39,801 bases of DNA from Clostridium sp. UBA1056 (GCA_002316385.1 DCDL01000041.1:8243-48043), one strand, 5' to 3'; counted from the stretch's first letter, positions 1 to 8,845 are shown. The notes: a model not told the origin generated them from the sequence alone. Translations and numbers: made by a program.

Positions 1-94
1 CTCAAAATATACTTCCCATCTTTGACTTATTATTTATTTTCAGATGCCTAATATTTTTTGTAATTGTAAGGTGGATAACCTAATTTATAATTAT

Positions 95-124
95 TTGACA
101 AAGGATATTTTTAGAAATTATAAT
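95..124 (+). promoter_or_regulatory. Probable sigma-A promoter of the AAA+ operon
   Basis: A perfect -35 box TTGACA (95-100) and a perfect -10 box TATAAT (119-124) are separated by 18 bp. Transcription would begin near 131 and leave a leader of about 190 nt before the first gene. The leader is very A+T-rich and I see no riboswitch or terminator in it. Bases 1-94 hold no gene I can support. Confidence 0.65.
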
Positions 125-321
125 TAATGTGGTACATATAATTATATATGATTAAGATAGTGTTAATTTTTAAGAAAGTATATTAGTAAGGCAGTATGCT
201 GCAACAATATACTTTGAATACTGAAAAAAGTTATACTCTTCACAAACATATACGATTAAATTTTTAAAAGATGGAGAATAAAATTTTAAAATTAGATATT
301 TAAAGACTATAAAAAGTAAAT

Positions 322-3300
322 ATGGGGGATAAAGAAGTGAAATTCAACAGAAAAGATATAATAAGTTTTCTTTTTCCAGAGCTGCAGATAGTTGAAACTA
401 TAAAAGAATGTGGTTTTATAACAATGCCAAATAAAAGTAATAAGGAAAAGAAAATACAAAATATGGAACAGGCATATAATGAAGTTAGTACCTATTCCAA
501 AAATAATCTTAGAGAAATGAATAAAACCACACAACAAATTCCAGTTAATAAACTAGATAAACAGCAGAGTGAAAATCTAGCAAAATACCAACATAAAGAT
601 ACCTCTAAAGTGAAGACTGATGATATAGTAGATGCATTTAGTAGTATTAGAGAAGAAATTGGAACCTTAATTGTAGGACAAACAGATTATCTGGATAATC
701 TCTGTACTGCATTTAAGCGTCCATTTATAACAGGATATGACAACTTAAAACCTAAGAATGCTATTATTATTCTTGGAAATAAAAGTACAGGAAAACATAG
801 TAGCATATCTTGTATTGCAGATATGCTTAAACAGAGAAGAATTATTAGTAGCAATAATATTTTAAAAATAGACCTCTCTTTGTATGCTACAACTTCGGAT
901 TATGGAGTGTTTTTATCTGACTTATATAAGTGTTTATATGGAGAATCTGATATTGCAATGTTTGATAACTGTGATAAGTGTCATTCTAGTATTATTGATG
1001 TAATAGAATCATTGACAATCACTGGTAAATATACTCTTGGTTCAAGATATGTATTTCAAAATAACAATCTTGTTGAATCAAATGGAATGCTTTTACAAAA
1101 TTCAATAAGTGAGATAAGTTCAAATAATAAGTATTTTGTTTTTGTATCAGAGAAATCAGAAAATGATATGTTGAATATTTTTGGAACAAAATTTATGAAT
1201 TGCATAGGAGATATACTTCATACTAAGAATTTTAATTATGAGGAACTTAGAAAGATATCATTGATACTAATTGAAGATTTAAAGATAAAATGCAGTAAAA
1301 ATCTTTCAATGAATATAAGCTATGAAGATGCTATTTCTGAGCTAATTATATCAAATTATAAAGTTGTATCTGGAATAAGTAGTATGAGAGATTTTGTTGA
1401 TTCTAATATATATAAGCCATTAGCAGAATTTAAATTAAAAAATACCATTGAAGATAATAATGTATTTTTATCAGTTAATAATGGTGAATTAATGGTACAA
1501 ATTGATGATAAGTTTATAAAGTTAATTGATATTATGCCTCAAAAGAATGTATGCGGTATTGATGATGTTAAAAAAGAACTAGAAGGTATAGTAGGGATTG
1601 AATCTGTAAAGCAGTATATTTGGGGGCTTGAAGATAATTTGAAAATTCAAAGATTACGAGAAAATGCTGGGTTTAAGGCTACTAATATTTCAATGCACAT
1701 GATATTTACGGGAAACCCTGGAACAGGTAAAACTACAATTGCACGGATAGTTGCTAAATATCTAAAAGCTCTTGGAATATTATCACAAGGTCAATTAAGA
1801 GAAGTTACTAGAGCTGATCTTGTAGGTCAATATGTTGGGCAGACAGCAAAATTAACTAATGATATTATAAAATCTTCTTTGGGAGGAGTTTTATTTATTG
1901 ATGAAGCTTATGCTCTTTGTAGAGATAAACATGATACCTTTGGACTTGAAGCCATAGATACATTAGTTAAAGGAATTGAAGATAATAGAGAGGATTTAGT
2001 TGTTATCTTGGCTGGATATAAAGAAGAAATGGAAGAGTTTCTAAAGACTAATTCAGGTTTAAAGTCACGTTTTCCAAATGTAATTGATTTTGAAGACTAC
2101 ACACCAGAAGAAATGTATGAAATTTCATTTATTACAGCAAAATCTAAAGGATATAAGGTTTCTGAAGAGTGTAAAGAGCAACTCATAAAACTATTTGAAA
2201 AAAATCAAATCAAGGGCAAAAATGATAGTGGAAATGGTCGTCTTGCTAGAAATGTAATAGAGAAGGCTATACTTAATCAATCTAAGAGATTGATAGTAGA
2301 TACTAATGCACCAATGGACTTATTATGTTATGAAGATTTTAAATTTGAAGAAGTAGGTAATTTTGATTTAGAGGAAAGTCTTTCTAAGATTATTGGACTT
2401 GAGAACGTTAAAGAGTTTGTGAGAACTCAATATAAGTTATTAATTGCACAAGAAAAACGTAGAAAGGCAGGAATGATTGTAGATACAGCACAAGCTTTAA
2501 ACATGATTTTCAGTGGAAATCCAGGCACTGGAAAAACAACAATAGCAAGACTTGTTGCAGATATGTTTAAAGAGATGGGCTTGTTAAAGTCAGGACATTT
2601 AGTAGAAACTGATCATAGTGGATTAGTGGCAGAATATGCAGGACAAACAGCTAAGAAAACTGAAGAGGTATTTAGATCTGCTTTAGGAGGTATCTTATTT
2701 ATTGATGAAGCCTATGCATTAGCAAATGATAACAGTGGTTTTGGAAAGGAATCAATAGATACTCTCGTTAAACTTATAGAAGATTATAGAGGAGAAATAA
2801 TTGTTATTCTTGCTGGATACAACAAGGAGATGGAAGAGTTTTTAAAAACTAATTCTGGTCTTAAATCTAGATTTCCACTTAATGTAAATTTTCCGGATTA
2901 TTCAGCAGACGAGCTATTCGAAATAACTTTAAAGATGATTAAAGATAAAGGTTTTAGTCTAGGAGATGATGGAGTTGGTGGATTCCTTAAGGAGGAAGTT
3001 ATTCTATTGCAGAAACAGTCTAATGAACATTCTGGTAATGGACGTATGGTAAGAAATTATATTGAAGATATAATGAGAAAGCAATCAGCAAGAATTGCAA
3101 TGAATGATATACCTATAAATGAAATGAATATGATCATAAGTGAAGATATACAATCTAAAGATAAATCAATAATTAACTTTGATTTAGAAAATGAATTATC
3201 TAGAATTATAGGACTTGAAGAAGTTAAAGAGTATATATGTAGTTTAAATGCAAGACTTAGAGTGCAAAGAGAACGCAAAAAACTTGGTCTTGCAGCAGAT

Positions 3301-3975
3301 AATACGCAGACGTTGCATATGATATTCAAGGGGAATCCTGGAACAGGGAAAACAATGGTTGCAAGAACAGTAGCAGATGTTTTATATAATATAGGTGTAA
3401 TTAAAACAAATAAGCTAGTAGAAACAGATAGGTCTGAACTTGTTGCAGGATATGTTGGACAAACAGCAATAAAAACTAAGGAAAAAGTCATGGAAGCTAT
3501 GGATGGTGTACTGTTCATTGACGAAGCTTATTCACTTTCACAGGGTGGAACTAATGATTTTGGAAAAGAAGCAATAGATACATTAGTAAAACTAATGGAT
3601 GATTATAGGGATAGAATAGTTATCATATTAGCAGGATATAGTGATGACATGGATGAATTTCTTAATGTAAATGCTGGATTAAAATCAAGATTTCCTAATA
3701 TAATAAAATTTGAAGATTACTCTACAGACGAGCTAATGGAAATATCTGAAATGTTGTTTAAGAGTAAAGGATATGAAATGGATTCATTATCTAAAAATAA
3801 ACTTAAAGATATATTTGATATAGTAAGACTTGAAGCACAGTTTGGAAATGGACGCTATGTACGTAACTTGTATGAAAAGACAGTGAATAACCAAGCAATG
3901 AGGCTAAGTACGGATATGGATTTAACAAAAGAGGATTTAATTACAATAGTTGATTCTGATATAGAAAGGTTGTGA
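322..3975 (+). CDS. Triple-CbxX/SpoVK-type AAA+ ATPase with degenerate N-terminal AAA-like region
   Basis: A 1217-residue ATPase. Three tandem CbxX-family AAA+ modules are plain, with Walker A GNPGTGKT at about 464, 732 and 1004 (spacing 268 and 272). Each is followed by a YxGQTA pore-loop-like segment, a Walker B [IV]LFIDEAY[AS]L, a sensor-1 segment ILAGY and an arginine-finger-like GLKSRFP. Residues 130-300 look like a fourth, decayed AAA module with a P-loop-like GNKSTGKHS at 152-160 but no clear Walker B. Known relatives act in sporulation (SpoVK), Rubisco activation (CbbX) and type VII secretion (EccA). Several modules in one chain suggests a mechanical remodelling enzyme, which is inference. 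It is cytosolic, with no membrane segment, and heads an operon with two membrane proteins. ATG 322 lacks a good ribosome site; GTG 337, preceded by GGGGGAT, is a plausible alternative start. Confidence 0.9.
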   Translation: MGDKEVKFNRKDIISFLFPELQIVETIKECGFITMPNKSNKEKKIQNMEQAYNEVSTYSKNNLREMNKTTQQIPVNKLDKQQSENLAKYQHKDTSKVKTDDIVDAFSSIREEIGTLIVGQTDYLDNLCTAFKRPFITGYDNLKPKNAIIILGNKSTGKHSSISCIADMLKQRRIISSNNILKIDLSLYATTSDYGVFLSDLYKCLYGESDIAMFDNCDKCHSSIIDVIESLTITGKYTLGSRYVFQNNNLVESNGMLLQNSISEISSNNKYFVFVSEKSENDMLNIFGTKFMNCIGDILHTKNFNYEELRKISLILIEDLKIKCSKNLSMNISYEDAISELIISNYKVVSGISSMRDFVDSNIYKPLAEFKLKNTIEDNNVFLSVNNGELMVQIDDKFIKLIDIMPQKNVCGIDDVKKELEGIVGIESVKQYIWGLEDNLKIQRLRENAGFKATNISMHMIFTGNPGTGKTTIARIVAKYLKALGILSQGQLREVTRADLVGQYVGQTAKLTNDIIKSSLGGVLFIDEAYALCRDKHDTFGLEAIDTLVKGIEDNREDLVVILAGYKEEMEEFLKTNSGLKSRFPNVIDFEDYTPEEMYEISFITAKSKGYKVSEECKEQLIKLFEKNQIKGKNDSGNGRLARNVIEKAILNQSKRLIVDTNAPMDLLCYEDFKFEEVGNFDLEESLSKIIGLENVKEFVRTQYKLLIAQEKRRKAGMIVDTAQALNMIFSGNPGTGKTTIARLVADMFKEMGLLKSGHLVETDHSGLVAEYAGQTAKKTEEVFRSALGGILFIDEAYALANDNSGFGKESIDTLVKLIEDYRGEIIVILAGYNKEMEEFLKTNSGLKSRFPLNVNFPDYSADELFEITLKMIKDKGFSLGDDGVGGFLKEEVILLQKQSNEHSGNGRMVRNYIEDIMRKQSARIAMNDIPINEMNMIISEDIQSKDKSIINFDLENELSRIIGLEEVKEYICSLNARLRVQRERKKLGLAADNTQTLHMIFKGNPGTGKTMVARTVADVLYNIGVIKTNKLVETDRSELVAGYVGQTAIKTKEKVMEAMDGVLFIDEAYSLSQGGTNDFGKEAIDTLVKLMDDYRDRIVIILAGYSDDMDEFLNVNAGLKSRFPNIIKFEDYSTDELMEISEMLFKSKGYEMDSLSKNKLKDIFDIVRLEAQFGNGRYVRNLYEKTVNNQAMRLSTDMDLTKEDLITIVDSDIERL

Positions 3976-3979
3976 TGAG

Positions 3980-4429
3980 ATGAAAAAATTAAAAAGTTTA
4001 GTAGGAAATATAGTAGCAACTGTTTATTTTGTTTTTCCAATGTGTCTTGTTTTATTACTGTTAATTATCATGCCATTAATTTTTCTAACGAATGTTAGTA
4101 CAGTTAGAAGTTCGGGATTTGCTGGACCTAATACTGCAACTGCATTTATAGGTACTTGTGGGCTTTTTATTGGATTATCTCTTCTTATACCACCACTTAG
4201 AAAGATGTATAGAGTGTTACCATGGTTATATTCCTTTGTAAAAATTCTCTATATAAATCTAATAATTGTTAGTATTGGACTTGCCATATTAAATATTGGT
4301 TATCAAGTTCAAAACGATGCTCGACATACCATGTTTTTCATTTTGATGATAGTACAAGTAGTAGCCTGTAGAATAGTAATGTGCATTTATTTCAAATTGA
4401 AGCCACCAAAATATATTGAAAAGAGGTAA
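3980..4429 (+). CDS. Small polytopic membrane protein of the AAA+ operon
   Basis: A 149-residue protein that I do not recognise. It has about four hydrophobic segments (roughly residues 12-37, 52-70, 84-108 and 117-138), a basic N-terminus (MKKLK) and a basic C-terminal tail. There are no catalytic motifs. It starts four bases after the stop of the AAA+ gene, behind an AAGG-containing site, so the two are almost certainly cotranscribed and probably translationally coupled. By context it may be a membrane partner or anchor for the ATPase. It could be any small integral membrane protein. Confidence 0.8.
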   Translation: MKKLKSLVGNIVATVYFVFPMCLVLLLLIIMPLIFLTNVSTVRSSGFAGPNTATAFIGTCGLFIGLSLLIPPLRKMYRVLPWLYSFVKILYINLIIVSIGLAILNIGYQVQNDARHTMFFILMIVQVVACRIVMCIYFKLKPPKYIEKR

Positions 4430-4433
4430 ATTT

Positions 4434-5111
4434 ATGAGCAATAAGCAAGAAAATTTCAAAAGTAGAAGTAATAAAACTATGGAGACATCTATGAATACAA
4501 ATGAACAGTTAAATATTTCCGAAAATCAATATAATGAATCGCAATTTGATGATAAATATGAAGAAAAATACACGATAAAAGAAGATGAAAAAGATTTTAT
4601 CGAAAAAGCTGAGAAAAAGAAGTTTGATAAACCTCTTAAGATATTTGGAACTATATGTATAGCTGCGGCAATAGTTGCATTCATTTTCACAGGAAAATCG
4701 ACAGTAGATACTTCAGAGTCTGCTAAAAATGCATTGAAAAATAAGGTATCTACAGCTGCTTCAGCAGGAACTATTCTATTATCAAAAGATGAAAATGCTC
4801 AAGCACAGGATTACACTATTACACATAAATCTAATGCGAATGATACTAAAATTTGGGTTTGGGATTATGCCGGTGAGGATGGTGACTATGTACAAGTACT
4901 TGTAGACGATGCTCCATTAGGGGAAGCATTTATGATTAAACACAAACCAAAAGAAATTGTTGTACCAGCAGTAGGGAAAGTTCAAATAAAAGGAATAAGA
5001 GATGGTGGTGGTGGTATAACCTATGCAGTTAGATATGATGTTAATGGAACTAGCTATTTTAATGGTACCCCTGAAGGTGAATTAAATACTTATACATTAA
5101 TTAAAGAATAA
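4434..5111 (+). CDS. Single-pass membrane protein with beta-rich ectodomain, AAA+ operon
   Basis: A 225-residue protein of unknown family. Residues 1-65 are hydrophilic and low-complexity (Asn, Glu, Lys), 69-86 form one membrane span (IFGTICIAAAIVAFIFTG), and about 135 residues follow. The distal part has alternating strands and conserved-looking Gly/Asp turns (IWVWDYAGEDGDYVQV, GIRDGGGGITYAV), suggesting a compact beta-sandwich on the outer face, with the tail in the cytosol near the ATPase. The frame is open from TTG 4416, but AAGAGGT at 4421-4427 sits 6 nt before ATG 4434, so I choose that start. It begins 4 nt after the preceding stop and is last in the operon. Function unknown; a substrate-presenting or assembly partner of the ATPase is inference. 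Confidence 0.8.
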   Translation: MSNKQENFKSRSNKTMETSMNTNEQLNISENQYNESQFDDKYEEKYTIKEDEKDFIEKAEKKKFDKPLKIFGTICIAAAIVAFIFTGKSTVDTSESAKNALKNKVSTAASAGTILLSKDENAQAQDYTITHKSNANDTKIWVWDYAGEDGDYVQVLVDDAPLGEAFMIKHKPKEIVVPAVGKVQIKGIRDGGGGITYAVRYDVNGTSYFNGTPEGELNTYTLIKE

Positions 5112-5144
5112 AAAGTAAAGTTGTTAAATATTAAGATTAAAATG

Positions 5145-5188
5145 AACCCTATAGCTTAGCGCTTTGAAAGTGTCTGTTGCATAGGGTT
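5145..5188 (+). terminator. Terminator of the AAA+ operon
   Basis: AACCCTAT (5145-5152) pairs perfectly with ATAGGGTT (5181-5188) and is followed by TATTTT. The loop holds a second weak stem (CGCTTT/AAAGTG with a wobble pair). It ends the three-gene operon cleanly. Confidence 0.7.
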
Positions 5189-5247
5189 TATTTTAAAAAA
5201 TTAAAGTTTAGTATGTAATTTATTTTATGAAAGGTTAGTTTGAAAAG

Positions 5248-5631
5248 ATGAAAGAAATAATCTTTATATATAAGCTTTAGGTCTTTTCAAAAACGGTCAA
5301 TGGAATTAGAATAAAATTAACCATATTTATTTCGCTTTATGCTGAATGCTTATTATGAGAGGATGAAGAGGTAGTAAAGGACTTAAATGGGAAAAATAGC
5401 ACTATAACTAATAGTAGCATTAATGTAATTCTTAATAGAATAGAGAAAAAGAAGTTTAAGGATGAAGTTAATATAGAGCAACTAATTGATATAATAATTT
5501 GGTGTGGGGAAGGCTATATAAAGGAAAAGTAATATAAATCTCATATAGATATTGACGAAGTTGAAAAGGACTATGAAAATATTATAGACTTTTTTAGGAA
5601 GGGTTCTTATAAGGAGGAATATTTGCCGTGA
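5248..5631 (+). pseudogene. Decayed TetR-type regulator (C-terminal part)
   Basis: One reading frame runs 127 codons with three in-frame stops (TAG 5278, TGA 5356, TAA 5530) before its own TGA at 5629. The translation after the second stop is coherent: NIEQLIDIIIWCGEGYIKEK, a stop, then YKSHIDIDEVEKDYENIIDF and a KEEYLP end. That resembles the ligand-binding C-terminus of the clostridial TetR regulators that often precede ABC-2 exporters. The HTH half is missing. The terminal TGA overlaps the GTG start of the ABC ATPase gene, as in an intact regulator-transporter operon. The exporter has therefore probably lost its local regulator. The family call rests on memory of the C-terminal pattern. 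Confidence 0.6.
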
Positions 5632-6512
5632 ATGCTATTGAAATTAAACAATTAACAAAGGATTACGGAAATAAAAAGGGGGTTTTTGATTTAAATATTT
5701 CAGTGAAAAAAGGTGAAGTATTTGGATTTTTAGGACCTAATGGTGCAGGAAAGACTACCACAATTAGAAATTTATTAGGATTTATTAGACCAGATCAAGG
5801 GAGTTGCACTATTAATGGCATGGACTGCTATAAAGATGCTGAAAAGATACAAGAAAGTTTAGGTTATCTGGCAGGTGAAATTGCATTTTTAGATGATTTA
5901 ACAGGTAAGCAAATGATTGAATTTATTGCATCTATGAAGAGATTTAAGGATAAAACTAAAATGTATGACCTGATGGAACGATTTGATTTAGACCCTAAGG
6001 GTAAAATTAAGAAGATGTCTAAAGGGATGAAGCAGAAAGTTGGAATTGTCTGCGCATTTATGAATGATCCTGACATTATTATTTTAGACGAGCCAACTAG
6101 TGGTCTAGATCCTTTAATGCAGAATCGCTTTATTGATTTAATTTTAGAGGAAAAAAGTAAAGGAAAAACAATTTTTATGTCATCTCATATTTTTGAGGAG
6201 ATTGAACGAACTTGTGATAAGACAGCCATTATTAAAGATGGAAAGATTGTAGCAATTGAGGATATGGAAACTTTAAAGGAGAAGAAAAGTAAATTCTATG
6301 TAGTTACATTAAATTCTAAGGCTGACGTAGACAGATTTGTAAAAGAAGGACTAGATATAGTTGATATAAATGAAAGAAAGGTTACAGTTTCAGTTAATGG
6401 AGATGTACTTTCATTTATTAAGCTAATATCCGGCTATAATGTGAAGGATTTGGATACTAAGTCTAAGACACTAGAGGAGATATTCCTACATTTCTATGGA
6501 GGTGAAAAATAA
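5628..6512 (+). CDS. ABC transporter ATP-binding protein (ABC-2 exporter type)
   Basis: A 294-residue nucleotide-binding subunit of a drug- or lipid-type exporter. Walker A GPNGAGKTT is at 36-44, the signature is a variant MSKGMKQK near 130-137, Walker B IIILDEPTSGLDP is near 150-162, and the H-loop histidine lies in SSHIFEE. The C-terminal 80 residues match the usual extension of CcmA/NatA-like ATPases. The start is GTG 5628, backed by AAGGAGG at 5611-5617; this site lies inside the decayed regulator. The stop overlaps the start of the permease gene by one base, so the two subunits are coupled. The substrate cannot be read from sequence. Confidence 0.93.
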   Translation: MNAIEIKQLTKDYGNKKGVFDLNISVKKGEVFGFLGPNGAGKTTTIRNLLGFIRPDQGSCTINGMDCYKDAEKIQESLGYLAGEIAFLDDLTGKQMIEFIASMKRFKDKTKMYDLMERFDLDPKGKIKKMSKGMKQKVGIVCAFMNDPDIIILDEPTSGLDPLMQNRFIDLILEEKSKGKTIFMSSHIFEEIERTCDKTAIIKDGKIVAIEDMETLKEKKSKFYVVTLNSKADVDRFVKEGLDIVDINERKVTVSVNGDVLSFIKLISGYNVKDLDTKSKTLEEIFLHFYGGEK

Positions 6513-7312
6513 TGATTTCTTTACCACTTTTTAAAAGAAATATGATATCTGCCGGAAAATTATCTATTATATTTATTGCAATTTTAACCATGTATACATC
6601 CGTTATTATTTATATGTTTGATCCAGAGCTTGCCGAGATGCTTAATCAATATCAACAGATGATGCCAGGGGTTATGTCAGCTGTGGGAATGTCAGGTGCA
6701 TCAGGTACTTTAATTGAATTTATCCATACTTATTTATATGGATTCTTAATGTTGATTTTTCCTATGATTTTTGAAATCATAATTATAAATAACTTTGTAG
6801 TGAAATATGTTGATAGTGGCTCTATGGCTTGTTTATTAGCTACTCCTAATTCAAGGAAAAAGATAATAATAACTCAGTTATTATCAATATGCCTAAGTAT
6901 AGCATTTTTAATTGTTGTTATAACTGGAGTAGGTTTAGCATGTAGTGCAGCTATGTTTAAAGGAGAATTAGATATATCAAAATATATTCAACTAAACTTT
7001 AGCGTATTGTTATTACATTTTGCAATAAGTGGTATTACATTCTTTGCTGCATGTTTCTTTAATGAGTCCAAAGGATACTTTACCTTAGGAGCAGGATTAC
7101 CAATTTTATTTTATCTTATTAATATGTTAGCAAATATGGGAGGAAACTTAGAAAATTTAAAATACGCTACTATATTCACTCTATTCCCTGGAGAGAAAAT
7201 TATATCTAGTGTCAGTGGCGTTTTTTCATCAAATTTAATACTTGCTCTTATTGGAGTTATTTTATATATAGGTGGAGCAGCATGCTTTGTCAAGAAGGAT
7301 TTACCACTATAA
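6512..7312 (+). CDS. ABC-2 type permease
   Basis: A 266-residue membrane subunit with six hydrophobic helices (about 17-36, 69-92, 127-150, 163-185, 193-213 and 236-256). It has the usual ABC-2 layout with an extracellular loop after helix 1, here rich in Met and Gln. GGAGGTG lies just before ATG 6512, and the one-base overlap with the ATPase gene marks one operon. It forms the export channel with the preceding ATPase. Substrate unknown. Confidence 0.88.
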   Translation: MISLPLFKRNMISAGKLSIIFIAILTMYTSVIIYMFDPELAEMLNQYQQMMPGVMSAVGMSGASGTLIEFIHTYLYGFLMLIFPMIFEIIIINNFVVKYVDSGSMACLLATPNSRKKIIITQLLSICLSIAFLIVVITGVGLACSAAMFKGELDISKYIQLNFSVLLLHFAISGITFFAACFFNESKGYFTLGAGLPILFYLINMLANMGGNLENLKYATIFTLFPGEKIISSVSGVFSSNLILALIGVILYIGGAACFVKKDLPL

Positions 7313-7395
7313 AGTAAAATAGGTAATGACAAAATGAACTCAACGAGACTTGTAAATTTATTCTATTAATATAGAGTTATAAATTAATACAATAT

Positions 7396-7442
7396 TTTAA
7401 AACGGATAAGGTATAGAGAAAATATGCTTTATCCGTTTTAAA
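7396..7442 (+). terminator. Terminator after the ABC exporter operon
   Basis: Fourteen paired bases (7396-7409 with 7429-7442, core AAAACGGATAA/TTATCCGTTTT) enclose a 19-nt loop. The T-tract is interrupted (TTTTAAATTTG), so efficiency is uncertain. The 3' edge overlaps a small tandem duplication. Confidence 0.6.
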
Positions 7443-7467
7443 TTTGTCTTATTTTAAATTTGTCTTA
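7436..7467. repeat. Perfect 16-bp tandem duplication
   Basis: TTTTAAATTTGTCTTA occurs twice head to tail (7436-7451 and 7452-7467) with no mismatch. It lies just downstream of a terminator stem and upstream of the hemerythrin gene. Probably a replication-slippage product. Confidence 0.9.
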
Positions 7468-7583
7468 ATAGTATCGTACATTTTAGCTTAAAAGTGAATG
7501 TTTTGATTGAAAAAATGTCTTTTTTGTAATAAAATATTTTATAGTATAAATATTTCTATAAAATTGAAAAGTAGGTAGATATA

Positions 7584-8012
7584 ATGTTTGACTTTAAATT
7601 TGATTGGCAAGATGATTTAAATACACAAATTAGTAGTATTGATGAGCAACATAAGGAACTTTTTAGAATTGCTCGTAGCATAGAACAATTATTATTGACA
7701 GGATGTATAAATGTGGAATTTAAAAGACTCTTGAACATAATATGTAACCTTAGGGAATATGTATCTTACAATTTTTATGAAGAAGAAATGCTTATGAGAA
7801 AATTTAATTATTCTGATTATGAGGAGCATATTAAATCTCATGAAAAGTTTAAAAATACTATTATGGATATTGAATTGTCAAAAGTAGAAGAAAAACCTTA
7901 TGAGGAGCTAAAGAAAATCAAAGACAATATACAAGATTGGATTTTCCAACATATGATGATTGAAGATATGAAAATGGCAGAAGAAATATTAAAAAGTCAA
8001 CCTTGCATTTAG
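7584..8012 (+). CDS. Bacteriohemerythrin with a substituted iron ligand
   Basis: A 142-residue four-helix di-iron protein that binds oxygen reversibly; in anaerobes it is thought to buffer or sense oxygen. The family pattern is clear: W8, H23 in IDEQHKEL, E67, H82 and H86 (EEHIKSHEKF), H123 and D128 (WIFQHMMIED). The ligand normally His in the HFxxEE motif is Asn63 (YNFYEEE, codon AAT), with E67 at the correct +4 distance. Six of seven ligands are therefore present. The site may still bind iron with altered affinity or have become a sensor; that is inference. The last codon and stop form part of a strong bidirectional terminator shared with the convergent gene. Confidence 0.9.
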   Translation: MFDFKFDWQDDLNTQISSIDEQHKELFRIARSIEQLLLTGCINVEFKRLLNIICNLREYVSYNFYEEEMLMRKFNYSDYEEHIKSHEKFKNTIMDIELSKVEEKPYEELKKIKDNIQDWIFQHMMIEDMKMAEEILKSQPCI

Positions 8013-8031
8013 TAATGCAAGGTTGACTTTT
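7990..8031. terminator. Bidirectional terminator between convergent genes
   Basis: An 18-bp perfect stem (7990-8007 with 8014-8031, core GTCAACCTTGCAT) has a 6-nt loop, with A-tract and T-tract on opposite sides, so it can work on both strands. It overlaps the hemerythrin stop codon and lies 6 nt from the end of the minus-strand BI-1 gene. Confidence 0.88.
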
Positions 8032-8036
8032 TAATT

Positions 8037-8720
8037 CTATTTCTTTTTTCCTAAAATACTTATCAAATGTACAAATAAATTAATAAAATCTAGATATAGT
8101 CCTAAAGCAGCAATTATAGCAAACTTATTTGTAGTAGCATGGTCATAGCCATAGTTTCTTTCATGTATTAGCTTAACCTTCTGCATATCATAGGCTGTTA
8201 ATGCACAGAAAACAGCAATACCAAAATAATTAACAAATATAGATAATTCACCGGAACCTATAAAAATATTAAATAGGCTTGTGATTAAGATTCCCACAAC
8301 ACCCATTATAGCAATTCTGCCTAGGGTTGATAAATCTTTTTTAGCCGTCATACCTATCATACTACAGCAAAAGAACATGGCAGCAGTTACTAGAAAAATA
8401 CTTACAATAGATTCAAGGCTATAGATAACAAATATAGATCCAAAGGTAAGTCCATTTATAATGGAATAAGCTATAAACATTGCAAAGGCACTCTGAGTAG
8501 ATAGCTTATTTATCTTTCTGCTAAGTACAACTACTAAAGCTAATTCTGCAATAATTACACCGATGAAGAATGTAGGATTACTATAGATTATCATCATCAT
8601 AGAAAAATTAGTAGAAATAAAATAGCCTACAGCGAAAGTAATTATTAACCCAATGGCCATATATAATAGGGTTTTATTTATAAAATTATTTTCGCTTTTA
8701 CTATATGAAATTTCATTCAT
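8037..8720 (-). CDS. Bax inhibitor-1 / YccA family membrane protein
   Basis: A 227-residue protein with seven hydrophobic helices. The signatures of the BI-1/YbhL-YccA family are visible: INGLTFGSIF in the middle, TAYDMQKVK near the sixth helix and GLYLDFINLFVHL at the end. Relatives are pH-sensitive calcium leak channels (YetJ) or FtsH modulators (YccA); which role applies here cannot be told. On the minus strand the start has AGAGGTGAT at the right distance. It is monocistronic and ends at the shared terminator. Confidence 0.92.
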   Translation of the reverse strand: MNEISYSKSENNFINKTLLYMAIGLIITFAVGYFISTNFSMMMIIYSNPTFFIGVIIAELALVVVLSRKINKLSTQSAFAMFIAYSIINGLTFGSIFVIYSLESIVSIFLVTAAMFFCCSMIGMTAKKDLSTLGRIAIMGVVGILITSLFNIFIGSGELSIFVNYFGIAVFCALTAYDMQKVKLIHERNYGYDHATTNKFAIIAALGLYLDFINLFVHLISILGKKK

Positions 8721-8845
8721 AATATCACCTCTTTAATAAATATAATATATGCAATATTATACTATAAATATAGAATTAATAAATACATTATATTAAATAA
8801 TTAAGTAAATCCCAATTAGGTGATTTTAAAGAATGCTTTTACATT

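Noticed and set aside
307..537. Minus-strand 76-residue frame opposite the AAA+ gene start
   Set aside because: Antisense to a strong coding gene, composition low-complexity Phe/Tyr/Ile and no ribosome site.
3057..3518. Minus-strand 153-residue frame within the AAA+ gene
   Set aside because: Shadow of the third AAA+ module; sequence is Ser/Ile/Leu-rich as expected for an antisense frame.
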